From positions 930,001 to 994,000 of the forward strand of contig NZ_AP025477.1 in assembly GCF_024347415.1 (NCBI RefSeq): a DNA stretch of 64,000 bases, given 5' to 3'. This DNA comes from Vibrio crassostreae. Its GTDB lineage: Bacteria > Pseudomonadota > Gammaproteobacteria > Enterobacterales > Vibrionaceae. Position numbers and translations under genes: made by a program. A model generated the notes under the pieces. It saw nothing but the letters and a program-made list of their open reading frames with translations. It was not told where the DNA came from and did no database searches. This document shows, in pieces, positions 54,685 to 63,485 of the stretch (positions are counted from its first letter, which is position 1; every line of letters begins with the position of its first letter).

Positions 54685-54886
54685 TGACACCTCGTATAAA
54701 AATCAAACAGTTATAATCATAGTGTAGATGGGTTTTCGCACCACTCAACATGAAAATGACAAATGATTGTTAAAAATGAAGAGTAGATCTTCGAGTGACG
54801 TCAAACTAACGATTTGAGTCTAGCCTGATGTCAGAAACTCGGCGGACGATCCCAGGTACAAATCAGATAGAGGCAAAAACTTTGGT

Positions 54887-55861
54887 TCACAATATATTCA
54901 ATTGAGGGCGGATCAGGTCATAAATAAAGACCCGTTCATTGGAATGGTCAAACACTTGATTAACAACACCACCAGCCATATGCGAGTGTCCTCCACCAAA
55001 ACCAACACCCGTATCATTCAGCGATCTCTTTATCACCTTAGCCATGTCATTCTGGGGGCATTCAGAACGCAATGAAACAAATGTTCTCTCATGACTACGG
55101 GTACTCAACACCACAATATCTAGTTCATCAACTGTAAGTAGAAAGTCACCAAGCACTCCTAGCATATTTTTGGGGCACCCTTCTGGTAAGCTCCCAAATG
55201 CACAATTTCCGTCTTTCCTAATAGATTCAAACATGAAATCAAATAACTTCAACTCTTGATATTCGATTTGATTTCGACAAATACGATTGACCATATTCAT
55301 ATCAGCACAGTTTTGAAGTTGAAGTAGGGCTTTGATATCAGCTTTGTTCATTGCGCGGGTAAAATTTGCCGTATCGAACGTCAATCCAACAAGTAGAGCC
55401 GTCGCTACGCGGTCGGGAATTGGAATATCATAATGATTAAAGTACTCCACCATAATGGAAGCTGTTGCGCCATAGTTAGGTCGAATATCTGAAAACCAAA
55501 CGAAACTGGGTGCTACAACCTGATGATGATCGATCACCCCAACTTCTATACCCGGTAAGTCGGTAACATTTTTTTCACCAATACAGCCATCTACCACAAT
55601 AATTTTGTCATTGGGCTTTAAATCTAATCGATGTGACTTAACTATGGGAATATCAAGCCAACCAATCAAATTATGTAAAGAAACACGATCAATAAAGCCT
55701 TGGTAAGTAATGAGTGGTTTAAAGCCCTTCTTTCTAAGTAAATAAGCGAGAGCAAAAGCGGAGCCAACCGCATCATGATCAGGAAAGTCATGAGCTTGAA
55801 TGATGATTCGTTCGCAGTCCCTGAGACGCTCAAGAAAATCGTTAAATGAGAAAATAGACAT
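54887..55861 (-). CDS. DHH/DHHA1 phosphoesterase (NrnA-like)
   Basis: Cytosolic manganese phosphoesterase of 324 residues. The DHH domain carries HDFPDHDAVGS near residue 26, DGCIGE near 92 and the DHH signature VIDHHQV near 112, plus LLVGLTFDTANFTR near 160. The DHHA1 domain ends in GVGFGGGHSHMAGG near 290. Related enzymes cleave oligoribonucleotides, pAp or cyclic dinucleotides such as pGpG. Near the HD-GYP operon an nRNase or pGpG role is attractive but unproven. A 44-residue membrane peptide gene lies immediately upstream and is probably co-transcribed. Confidence 0.88.
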   Translation of the reverse strand: MSIFSFNDFLERLRDCERIIIQAHDFPDHDAVGSAFALAYLLRKKGFKPLITYQGFIDRVSLHNLIGWLDIPIVKSHRLDLKPNDKIIVVDGCIGEKNVTDLPGIEVGVIDHHQVVAPSFVWFSDIRPNYGATASIMVEYFNHYDIPIPDRVATALLVGLTFDTANFTRAMNKADIKALLQLQNCADMNMVNRICRNQIEYQELKLFDFMFESIRKDGNCAFGSLPEGCPKNMLGVLGDFLLTVDELDIVVLSTRSHERTFVSLRSECPQNDMAKVIKRSLNDTGVGFGGGHSHMAGGVVNQVFDHSNERVFIYDLIRPQLNIL

Positions 55862-55869
55862 ACCTCACC

Positions 55870-56004
55870 TTAACCTTTCAAGTTTTCTATTGTATTAAGA
55901 ACAGTTTCAGTACCACCACCCAATGGACTAACTATCTCATCTCCATATTGTATTCCAATAAAAACACCGAGAGCGATTAAGATAAGACTAGCAACTTTTA
56001 ACAT
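55870..56004 (-). CDS. 44-residue single-helix membrane peptide
   Basis: A small frame starting MLKVASLILIALGVFIGIQY and continuing GDEIVSPLGGGTETVLNT to a TAA 8 bases before the DHH gene ATG. It is one hydrophobic helix followed by a short polar tail with a GGG turn. The ATG has only a weak ribosome-binding site, but the gap to the next gene holds a good one (GGTGAGGT), which fits an operon. The even helix composition and polar boundaries look like a real small membrane protein. Function is unknown. Confidence 0.6.
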   Translation of the reverse strand: MLKVASLILIALGVFIGIQYGDEIVSPLGGGTETVLNTIENLKG

Positions 56005-56253
56005 GAGAACACCACTAACTATAAATAAAGCGAATCAATTGAGTTCTAAACGTAAGAACACCTAACTCCTAAGCCTCTCAAACAGAAGAAATTTAATAAA
56101 CACCCATTCCAAATTAACTAAAACTTACTCACATTTAACAAAACAAACATTGACTTATATCCCATTACGATTAGTGCGCCATTGAGTGATATTCAACTAG
56201 ACTATATGGTCTTGAGCTCATCTGACACTACGGCCATATGGAAAACTTATCTA

Positions 56254-57678
56254 ATGACACGGAATAGAATTGTCACAGGTATGCTATTTGCGTTAGCACC
56301 AACTCTTAGTTTTGCTAACGCTGACAATCAATTTGAATTTTCGCACTCTAAACAGGGAACTGTATGTTCATCTAATCCTGATATTTGGCAGCTTGGCGGT
56401 GAGCTGCAAGTTGATGCTCCTATTTCGCTGAATGGCAAGGTCATCACTCGCGGCGGACAAAAAAAAGCAAGCAATAATGTTGACCTATTTGCAGGACAAG
56501 AGTCCTCTACCGAACAACATTACATGACGAGTTCTATCGGATGTATACAATCTGACGACCCAATGTCATTGGTTGGTGCTGTCGCCTCTTTATACGAAGT
56601 ACAACACACCACATTGAGCAGCTCAGACATTCCACCACCAGTTCGAGAGCCTGATCTGCCCAAAGCGCCAGAAATCGTCAAAGATCAATTTGAAACCAAA
56701 ACTCAATTTGATCAACGCGTCGAAAAATTGCGAATAGAACGACAACAACAAATAGCCGCTATACAACTTAAATACCGTCAACAAGTAGAAGCTCGAAATG
56801 CCAAAATTCGAGTCCTACAAGAAGGGGCAGACTCTCGAAAGGGCAACTTGGGCGTGCAAAAAACTCGACTCGTTGCTAAGGCTTTTAGAGATGTAATGGG
56901 TAAGCCGGTCGTCACAACAAAGAGTTATGATGCTGAAAACCAGCAAATGCACCTGTTGTTTAAAGCGTCAAATCAAAACTATCAGCGAGACATTATTCTA
57001 AATGTACCTCTTGAGCAGGCGCGTGATGTCTTCAGCAATATCGATAACCTTGACCTCGCACTCACCTACTCTTATGACGAGAATCAACTAGAGCTCGTAA
57101 ATATAAAAGGCAACTACAATGACGTAATGTTCTCAGGGGATGTGGCTAAAAGTAATTATCAGCCCGAAGCTCTGAGTGTGGTTCTTAACAGTGGCCCAAG
57201 CAGTGCCGAGACTCCAGGGCTAGAGATGCAAAACCCTAACTTAATCGATGCGTTTGAAGTCGATTCACGCCTCTCGGCAACGGACAACACCGCCTCTGAT
57301 GAATTGAAGCAACTACTTAATGGCTTTGTGCCTGTGGAAAGTAATTCATCCAACTGGTTCTTCAACCTATCTATCGAAGATTACGCAAATTCAGATCAAG
57401 TAGCCTTTGCGCGCAGCAGTGGTGAAGTGATGTCTGACGTCGCGACAAAAGTTCTGGGTGTTCCAGAAAGGCACGTCTACGAACTCATTGACCGTGACGC
57501 AACCAGTGGTGCGATTAAAGATAAGTTACGTTTAATGTTAGACAACGTCGATGAAGGCGATACGGTTTACTTTTACTACAGTGGACACGGTATCCCTGCG
57601 ATTCCCGATAATGATCCTTACATTCTCCCGCAAGATAAGATCCCTGACTACATAACTGATGATGAGAGAGAGAATTGA
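56254..57678 (+). pseudogene. Secreted caspase-family protein truncated by a Mu-like prophage
   Basis: Exported protein cut at 474 residues. Signal peptide MTRNRIVTGMLFALAPTLSFA; a central coiled, charged region (about 165-210, rich in Gln, Arg and Glu); then the start of a caspase/C14 domain (about 380-474) with TVYFYYSGHG carrying the catalytic His near 445. In C14 proteins the catalytic Cys normally follows tens of residues later. Here the frame stops at a TGA that coincides with the likely left end of a Mu-like prophage, so the Cys half is lost or lies beyond the prophage. ATG 56254 is preferred over 56182 because it starts a clean signal peptide. Confidence 0.8.
57671..57675. repeat. Likely 5-bp target site next to the prophage left end
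   Basis: AGAAT precedes the TGAAAG terminus. Mu-like integration duplicates 5 bp, so the same bases should follow the right end outside this window. Confidence 0.4.
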
Positions 57679-57745
57679 AAGTTAATACAAAAGAGAAAGT
57701 GAGTTATACGCGGGTAAAGCTTTGAAAATAAGAAAGAAAAAATGA
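57676..57745 (+). other. Prophage left end with candidate MuA-binding repeats
   Basis: TGAAAGTTAATACAAAAGAG begins at the predicted terminus. TTTGAAAATAAGAAAGAAAA at 57721-57740 repeats the pattern TTGAAA-N-TAA-N-A-N-GAAAG. Spaced direct repeats of this kind at both ends are bound by MuA in Mu-type transposition. Confidence 0.5.
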
Positions 57746-57750
57746 GTTTT

Positions 57751-57789
57751 AGCCCTAAAGTGGATTGTTCAATATTTTAGGGCTTTTTG
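57751..57789 (+). terminator. Rightward terminator just inside the prophage left end
   Basis: AGCCCTAAA (57751-57759) and TTTAGGGCT (57776-57784) pair perfectly and are followed by TTTTT on the plus strand. It would stop host transcription from running into the repressor gene in antisense. Confidence 0.65.
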
Positions 57790-57831
57790 ACGGGGATCGT
57801 AATTAATAGTTAAAACATAGCAATCACACAT

Positions 57832-58578
57832 TTAATGCAATTCAGGTAACCCTTTGGGTGGTTTACCTAAAATCATTACAACTTCTCCTATGATTCTCAT
57901 ACAGTTGAGATCTTTACGTTCAATAAAATCTTCTTGGTACAGGTGATTATCACTAATAATGCTGTACCCATCCTTAACAAGATCAAATTCTAGTCTCTTG
58001 ACCTTAAGTTCTCCATCAATACTAATAACATGAATACCCTGTAAGACTTTGTGTGCTGTAAACTCCTTACGCTCAATAATTAAATCATCACCACTTGAGA
58101 GAGTAGGCTCCATACTGTCTCCACGAGCCTCAATAATGCATAAGTCTGCATGGGATAAGCGGTGACGCTTTAAGAACTCTAGACTGAATGGGTATAACTC
58201 AGCAACCACCTCTGTATCTATATAGGCCCCTCCACCAGCAGAAGCAATAACATTGAACTTCTCTATATAAGTGATGTTTTCACTTATTGGTGTTTTAACT
58301 TTAACTGTTTCGCTTTCTACGCCAATTAGCCATTGAATGGCTTTACCCGATACCTTCGCGATCGATTCCAAAATTTCTAGATTAGGGGTTGTTTCCCCTT
58401 TTTTATACTTTCTTATAGTTGCTTCCGATATTCCGCATTTTTGTGCGAACGATAGGTTGGCTTCACCAGCCATTGCCTCTTCAAGACGCTGTGCAAAGCG
58501 GTTTTTTATATCACTACGAAAAAACCGTTTACCTTCGTTTTTTTCTTCTAAGGTTCTTTTTTTGTAACTATCTGGCAT
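57832..58578 (-). CDS. Phage repressor with HTH and LexA-like S24 domain
   Basis: CI-type repressor of 248 residues. An XRE HTH (about 20-80: GEANLSFAQKCGISEATIRKYKKGETTPNLEILESIAK) is followed by an S24 peptidase domain (about 115-245). An Ala-Gly cleavage site is visible in IASAGGGAY, the catalytic Ser in RGDSMEPTLSSGD near 156, and the Lys in GELKVKRLE near 193. It should self-cleave with RecA and so respond to DNA damage, unlike the Mu c repressor. The ATG at 58576-58578 (MPDSYKKRTLEE) is chosen; the frame upstream adds 30 residues with no ribosome-binding site. Leftward, opposite to ner. Confidence 0.9.
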   Translation of the reverse strand: MPDSYKKRTLEEKNEGKRFFRSDIKNRFAQRLEEAMAGEANLSFAQKCGISEATIRKYKKGETTPNLEILESIAKVSGKAIQWLIGVESETVKVKTPISENITYIEKFNVIASAGGGAYIDTEVVAELYPFSLEFLKRHRLSHADLCIIEARGDSMEPTLSSGDDLIIERKEFTAHKVLQGIHVISIDGELKVKRLEFDLVKDGYSIISDNHLYQEDFIERKDLNCMRIIGEVVMILGKPPKGLPELH

Positions 58579-58759
58579 ATATAGAAATTCCCATAAAACC
58601 CCATCCAAAAATACATTTCGTATAAAAAACCGAGATGACCTACTTGACTCGTTAAAATATTCGATCAATTATTAAGCAATCGAGCTAAAGTTCGAATTTA
58701 AATTCTAATAGTTAGTTCTACAACTAATAAGTGTAACAAGAAACGCCTAGGAGATCATT
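58579..58759. promoter_or_regulatory. Divergent early/repressor control region of the prophage
   Basis: 181 AT-rich bases between the repressor start and ner. It must hold both promoters and the operators. I see AGTTAGTTCTACAACTAAT-like inverted bases but no firm operator. Confidence 0.4.
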
Positions 58760-58984
58760 ATGTCGAATGAAAAAAACGATATGCATCGAATCGATATTGT
58801 TGCCGCTTTACACAAAAAAGGAATCACCGTTAAAGAGCTATCAATCAAAGCAGGCTTAGCTCCAACCACACTCTCCAATGCACTAAACCGTCCATGGCCT
58901 AAAGGTGAAGGGATTATTGCTGACGCTCTTGGGGTTAAACCATCTGATATTTGGCCTAGTCGTTACATAAATAAAGTGGCTTAG
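58760..58984 (+). CDS. ner: Ner-like HTH regulator
   Basis: Small regulator of 74 residues in the Ner/Nlp family (HTH_35): IDIVAALHKKGITVKELSIKAGLAPTTLSNALNRPWPKGEGIIADALGVKPSDIWPSRY. In Mu, Ner lowers transcription from the early and repressor promoters after lysis starts. AGGAG lies 7 bases before the ATG. It is directly upstream of the MuA-type transposase gene (2-base gap), exactly as in Mu. Confidence 0.92.
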   Translation: MSNEKNDMHRIDIVAALHKKGITVKELSIKAGLAPTTLSNALNRPWPKGEGIIADALGVKPSDIWPSRYINKVA

Positions 58985-58986
58985 TT

Positions 58987-61035
58987 ATGTATATATCAGC
59001 GCAAGAATGTGTAGGTTTAGTTGGCATGCCAACTATGGTTCACAATGTTAGAAATAAGTTAAATAAACTGGCTAACAGTAACCAAAAACGCAAACGGCAA
59101 GGTTCTAAAGCTTTTGAATATCATATTGATTGCCTACCAGAAGAAACTCGTTTGCACCTCTTGCGTGACGTAGCTAAGCAGCAAACTCTACAAGCTGAAG
59201 ACAGCCGCCATGTTCGTCAAGTTGTAACTCCTGATTCCGATGAACTATGGCTTGAGTACGAAGAAGCTACCGAAAGCAAGAAAGCTTCAACCAAGCAGCG
59301 CTATGAATTGTGTATGCGAGTTAAGGCGTATGTTGAATCAGGTATTAGCATGCGTAAATCAATGAAGCGCGTGGCGGAAGAGTCTGGAAGAACCTATTCC
59401 AAAATTGTGAGCTGGTTTTACAACATCCCAGGATTGCAAACCAACAAGATCCCAGTGGAAGATTGGTTGCCGGCACTTCTCGATAGAATTGGCTCTCACG
59501 GTAAACGTACCGCCCCCTTATCACAGGAAGCTTGGTCCATGTTTCAGGCCGATTATTTGCGACCTGAACAGCCCACCATAACCGAATGTTATAACCGCAT
59601 GGGTAAAGCCGCTAAGCGTGAAGGTTGGAGTGTGCCCTGCCTCTCCACAATCCGAGAGCGCGTGAATACCGATATTCCTTATGAGCTTCAAGTGTATTGC
59701 CGAGGTGGTTTATTTGCAGCCAAGCAAACCTTAGTCCCTGCGCAGCGTCGCACACGAGTCGGTATGCATGCTATGCAGCGCGTATCGGGTGATGGTCATG
59801 AGTTTCGTCTTCGCTGTCACCTGGAAGATGGCACGGTGCTTCGTCCTACCGTTTGGGTGTTCCAAGATGTCTATAGCTCCATGATTGTGGGCTACGCCAT
59901 TGATATTACAGAGAACACTGAGATGTTAGGCATTGCTCTTTTCAACATGGTTTTAAACTTTGGTATCCCTGAAATGTTCGACCTTGACCGAGGCTCCGTG
60001 GCGTTAAGTGAAGCAATGACAGGGCGAACCTCACGCCCTAAAGCAACGGGCAAAGGCAAGTTAGAGCATCAAAAGTTTGATAACGCTGAGATTGAAGGCG
60101 CGATTACGGCTCTAGGCTCAAAAGTGAACTGGACTCGCGTTGAAGATGACAACGTAGGCCGTAAAGGTAACGCGCGAGCTAAACCTGTTGAGCGTTTGTT
60201 CCATTCTAAAGGTGGTATCGGTCAGTTTGAGCGCCATCCAGCTTTTGCAGGAGCCTACGCAGGTGAATCAGCCACCAGCAAACCCGCGAACTACGGTGAA
60301 GCCACAGTACCTGTTGAGTTAGTGGTTGAGCTATTTGCCGAGTGGGTGACCGATTGGAATAGCCTGGAAGGCCGTCGCAGTGAAATGGCACGCGGCATTC
60401 ACAGCTATAAGCAAGTGTTTGAGCAAAGTTACACCCAAATACAAGTACGTAAACCCACCGCAACACAGTTGCGCCTGTGTCTGCACCGGACACGAAAAAG
60501 TGTGAAGGTTCATGGTGGCGGTCTCGTTGAATTAAACGCAGGGCGTTACAGCAAACATTTGTCGAATCGTTACCGCAGCCCACTGTTGTTCGAATACATC
60601 GGTCAAAGTGTTCATCTTCGCTTCAACCCTTATGACTTAACAGGCTGTGTGTATGCCTACAGTGAGCGTGGAGAGTTCATCGGCGAGGTTCCATTGTTTG
60701 CTGATGCGGCTTATGACGATTTAGGCGCGGCACGCCGTCAGAGCCTACACCAAAGTGAAGATATTAATCGAGCCGCGTGGTTAAAGGAGCAAATGGTCGG
60801 ATTAACTAACGACGACCTTGCCCAGTTAACGCGCAGCAATGAGAAGCCCGAGCCATTGGGCGGTATGGTGCCGAGCCTTACTGAAATGACACCCGAGTTA
60901 GCAAGAGCGCCAGAGCAGCATCAAATGAACCCGAGTGAGTTTGAAGGCTTACTTGAGAAGAAAGCGGTGGGTGCGGATTTTGAACCCACTATGGATTTAG
61001 ACGCATTAATGCAGCAGTACGGGAAAGCAAAATGA
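58987..61035 (+). CDS. MuA-type transposase
   Basis: DDE transposase of 682 residues, near the size of Mu A. The N-terminal part (about 1-75) is the winged Mu DNA-binding domain (SAQECVGLVGMPTMVHNVRNKL). The rve-type catalytic core has an Asp in RVSGDGHEF at residue 269, a second Asp in MFDLDRGSV at 332 or 334 and a Glu in KPVERLFHSKGG at 402, close to Mu's D269, D336 and E392. A beta-barrel region (about 500-580) and a C-terminal MuB/ClpX-contacting tail follow. It catalyses prophage integration and replicative transposition. Overlaps the next gene by 4 bases (ATGA). Confidence 0.95.
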   Translation: MYISAQECVGLVGMPTMVHNVRNKLNKLANSNQKRKRQGSKAFEYHIDCLPEETRLHLLRDVAKQQTLQAEDSRHVRQVVTPDSDELWLEYEEATESKKASTKQRYELCMRVKAYVESGISMRKSMKRVAEESGRTYSKIVSWFYNIPGLQTNKIPVEDWLPALLDRIGSHGKRTAPLSQEAWSMFQADYLRPEQPTITECYNRMGKAAKREGWSVPCLSTIRERVNTDIPYELQVYCRGGLFAAKQTLVPAQRRTRVGMHAMQRVSGDGHEFRLRCHLEDGTVLRPTVWVFQDVYSSMIVGYAIDITENTEMLGIALFNMVLNFGIPEMFDLDRGSVALSEAMTGRTSRPKATGKGKLEHQKFDNAEIEGAITALGSKVNWTRVEDDNVGRKGNARAKPVERLFHSKGGIGQFERHPAFAGAYAGESATSKPANYGEATVPVELVVELFAEWVTDWNSLEGRRSEMARGIHSYKQVFEQSYTQIQVRKPTATQLRLCLHRTRKSVKVHGGGLVELNAGRYSKHLSNRYRSPLLFEYIGQSVHLRFNPYDLTGCVYAYSERGEFIGEVPLFADAAYDDLGAARRQSLHQSEDINRAAWLKEQMVGLTNDDLAQLTRSNEKPEPLGGMVPSLTEMTPELARAPEQHQMNPSEFEGLLEKKAVGADFEPTMDLDALMQQYGKAK

Positions 61036-61964
61036 ACCACATTATTCAACAAGTCCTTGCCGTGAAAGTCAGTGAAAATCTCAGTAATCGTAAGATTGCC
61101 AAAGAGTCTGATATTGGTGAAGGCATTCTAAGTAAGTTGCTTAATAACAAACCTTATACGGGCGACACCGAAACTCAGCTTCATAAACTTGAAACCTGGT
61201 TGAATACACGGTGTACCCAAGTTGAAGAGTTAGCAGATACGTCACTTCAAGAGCCTGACTTTTTGATGCTGCCAACCTCGGAAACGATTTGGAAACTGAT
61301 GGACTTGGCTCGCACGATGCGCCGCTGGTCGATGGTTTATGAAGGCTCAGGCATTGGTAAAACCGTCACCGCCGAAGAATATCAACGCAAACACAACAAC
61401 GTCTGGATTGTCACTGCTTCAAACTTGTGTAAATCAGCGCGGGCCATCCTCTCTGAGCTTTGTGAGCGCATGAATATTAAGGCATCCAACATGACAGTCT
61501 ACCTCATGCAAAAAGCAATAGCGCAAGAACTAGATGGCTCAAACGGACTCATTATTATCGATGAAGCGCAATACCTTTCAGATGATGTATTGAATGGCTT
61601 ACGTATCTTAGCTGAGCGCAAGTGCGGCGTGTTCCTTCTTGGCAATGATGTCGTGCGTACTCGTATGAGCGCGGCTCGCTCTCAAGTCAACATGAACCCG
61701 ATTTGGAGCCGAATGATACGTCCAACCTGCATAAAGGTGACGTCAAATGGCGACATCAAAAGCTACATGCAGGCTTGGGGTATTCAAGACCAAGAGCTGT
61801 TTAAAGCGGCTTACGCCATTGTGCCGAAAACCACAGGGCAACTTAGAACGCTCGCTGACATGATCATGTTAGCCAGTTCGTCAGCATCCCGAAACCATGA
61901 GCCGCTGACACCGAAGCACTTGGCCGCTGCTCACCACTACTTAAAAGAAAGCATAGGAGTGTAA
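61032..61964 (+). CDS. MuB-type target-activating ATPase
   Basis: ATPase of 310 residues that binds target DNA and stimulates the MuA transposase. An N-terminal HTH (about 18-42, LSNRKIAKESDIGEGILSKLLNN) is followed by an AAA+ domain with Walker A GSGIGKT near 105, Walker B LIIIDEAQYLS near 174 and a sensor-like LLGNDVV, then a C-terminal helical domain. It overlaps the transposase gene by 4 bases and is followed 2 bases later by the next early gene. Confidence 0.94.
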   Translation: MNHIIQQVLAVKVSENLSNRKIAKESDIGEGILSKLLNNKPYTGDTETQLHKLETWLNTRCTQVEELADTSLQEPDFLMLPTSETIWKLMDLARTMRRWSMVYEGSGIGKTVTAEEYQRKHNNVWIVTASNLCKSARAILSELCERMNIKASNMTVYLMQKAIAQELDGSNGLIIIDEAQYLSDDVLNGLRILAERKCGVFLLGNDVVRTRMSAARSQVNMNPIWSRMIRPTCIKVTSNGDIKSYMQAWGIQDQELFKAAYAIVPKTTGQLRTLADMIMLASSSASRNHEPLTPKHLAAAHHYLKESIGV

Positions 61965-61966
61965 CC

Positions 61967-62371
61967 ATGACACTGCTCCCCAACACCACCGAGACCGTAA
62001 TGGCCTTGTTGACTAAGCACCAGCCCTGCACGTGTAAGGCTCTTTGGCAACAACAAGTTGGACGTGACCGCCTTGCGCTCACCACCATTAAGAACCTGTT
62101 GATGCGTTTAAAAGCACATGGCGCAGTTACGGTTGGTGGGCAAGAAGGGAATGCATACCTCTATCAACTGACAGGGACCTCACCTTACGCCCCATGTCTT
62201 ACTTGCCGAGGGAAGACTCTGAAATGGCACTTACACAATGGTCATTGTAAGCATTGCAGGGCCAAAAGAGGTAAAGGCAACAACCCCCAGCTGGATGCTG
62301 AGTTTCAATTTTTACTCTCTCCTGCTTACCAATTATTAAACCAAGTTCTACGTCCTTGGGAGGCAATATGA
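61967..62371 (+). CDS. Early phage protein with winged-helix and zinc ribbon
   Basis: A 134-residue protein. The N-terminal half looks like a winged helix (ALLTKHQPCTCKALWQQQVGRDRLALTTIKNLLMRLKAHGAV). The second half has a four-cysteine zinc ribbon, C-x2-C-x14-C-x2-C (CLTCRGKTLKWHLHNGHCKHC). Both parts suggest nucleic-acid binding. It follows MuB by 2 bases. I do not recognise a named family; it could be an early regulator. Confidence 0.7.
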   Translation: MTLLPNTTETVMALLTKHQPCTCKALWQQQVGRDRLALTTIKNLLMRLKAHGAVTVGGQEGNAYLYQLTGTSPYAPCLTCRGKTLKWHLHNGHCKHCRAKRGKGNNPQLDAEFQFLLSPAYQLLNQVLRPWEAI

Positions 62372-62586
62372 GTCGCAGAGAAACGGATGAATTTGTTTGG
62401 TTGCGTGGCGGTCGAGTCGCCAGCCGTAAACCAAAAGGCAAAGGTGAATTGGTGATGAGTGATAGACCTTTATTAATTGCTGATGCCGACATGGCAAAAT
62501 TCGATATCAACATGAACTGTCAAGGCATCGAACGACACATGCAAGCCGTTAAGCTTAACCACAGCATTATTTATTGGGAGGCTTAA
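62368..62586 (+). CDS. Small early phage protein
   Basis: Protein of 72 residues starting MSRRETDEFVWLRGG at 62368, with GGGAGG upstream. It overlaps the previous gene by 4 bases and its stop overlaps the next start as TAATG. No recognisable domain; basic N-terminus, no membrane segment. Function unknown. Confidence 0.65.
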   Translation: MSRRETDEFVWLRGGRVASRKPKGKGELVMSDRPLLIADADMAKFDINMNCQGIERHMQAVKLNHSIIYWEA

Positions 62587-62837
62587 TGGGACAGAAATCC
62601 AATCAAGACATTAAGCTCGAAATGATTATTCGCTTTGACCCAAATAACCAAAACGGTATCGGAGAGTTCTCTATCGTAGACTATCGAGCAGAAGCATTGA
62701 CCCAATTGGAATCAAACACAGCAATCTCTGCTTACGGCGCCAAAGACACGGCTTATCAAGCCGTCAGCCAATTTTTAAAACAACAGAACGAGCTTATTCA
62801 AGCTGACCATTTTGTTAAAACAGGAGCACCACAATGA
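62586..62837 (+). CDS. Small early phage protein
   Basis: Protein of 83 residues starting MGQKSNQDIKLEMIIRFDPN at 62586 after GGGAGGCTTA. Mixed alpha/beta-looking, acidic centre, no membrane helix. Coupled on both sides (TAATG at its start, 4-base overlap with the next gene). Function unknown. Confidence 0.65.
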   Translation: MGQKSNQDIKLEMIIRFDPNNQNGIGEFSIVDYRAEALTQLESNTAISAYGAKDTAYQAVSQFLKQQNELIQADHFVKTGAPQ

Positions 62838-63475
62838 ATAAAACGACTCAACAACCAGAAGTAAAGCCAACTCGTCCAGCCGCACCGGAAGGCTTTGTGT
62901 ATAACGCGGAAGGCAACCTTATCGCACAGTGTAATATTCCGGCTCATGAATTGCGTAAAGATGCGTTCGTCACCAGTTTGGTTAAGCAGGTAAAAACGCA
63001 TCAAAAACACCTTCAAGCCTTCAAAGAGAACCTGGTAAAAGCCTTTGAAGAGTTTCGCCTTGAAATGCTAGAAAGCTACGGTACGAAACTGCATACCCGT
63101 GGGAATGGCGATAACGTGGCGATGTTTAGCTTTGATGGAAAATACAAGCTCACTTACAAAACCGCCAAACTGAAAACTCTTGGTCCTGAGCATGATGCAG
63201 CTCGTCAATTGGCGCGTGACTACTACAATAGCCAAAAAGACAAACTGCCTCATGATGTGTTAATTGCGGTTCAAGATTTCTTTGTGAACGATGCCTCTAT
63301 TGCAAACACCATTAACTTTATTGGCAAAGACTTCCAAGACGAAACATTGCGTAAGGCGCAGGAAGCAGCAAAAGAGTCACTGCTCATCATTGGTAGTAAG
63401 TCGTACTTCAATTTTTATGAACGTGATGATGAAGGTGAGTACCAACAAGTCCATTTAAACTTCAGCAAATTGTGA
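62834..63475 (+). CDS. DUF3164 family early phage protein
   Basis: Protein of 213 residues matching the DUF3164 family of Mu-like prophages: EGFVYNAEGNLIAQCNIPAHELRKDAFV near the N-terminus, then a helical middle (LVKQVKTHQKHLQAFKENLVKAFEEFRLEMLE) and SFDGKYKLTYKTAKLKTLGPEHDAARQL, ending in KSYFNFYERDDEGEYQQVHLNF. Its place after MuB in the early operon is the standard one. Role unknown. Confidence 0.88.
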   Translation: MNKTTQQPEVKPTRPAAPEGFVYNAEGNLIAQCNIPAHELRKDAFVTSLVKQVKTHQKHLQAFKENLVKAFEEFRLEMLESYGTKLHTRGNGDNVAMFSFDGKYKLTYKTAKLKTLGPEHDAARQLARDYYNSQKDKLPHDVLIAVQDFFVNDASIANTINFIGKDFQDETLRKAQEAAKESLLIIGSKSYFNFYERDDEGEYQQVHLNFSKL

Positions 63476-63485
63476 GGGAGCCATC

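Noticed and set aside
60206..60583. 125-residue frame antisense to the MuA-type transposase
   Set aside because: Shadow frame within a gene with clear catalytic motifs.
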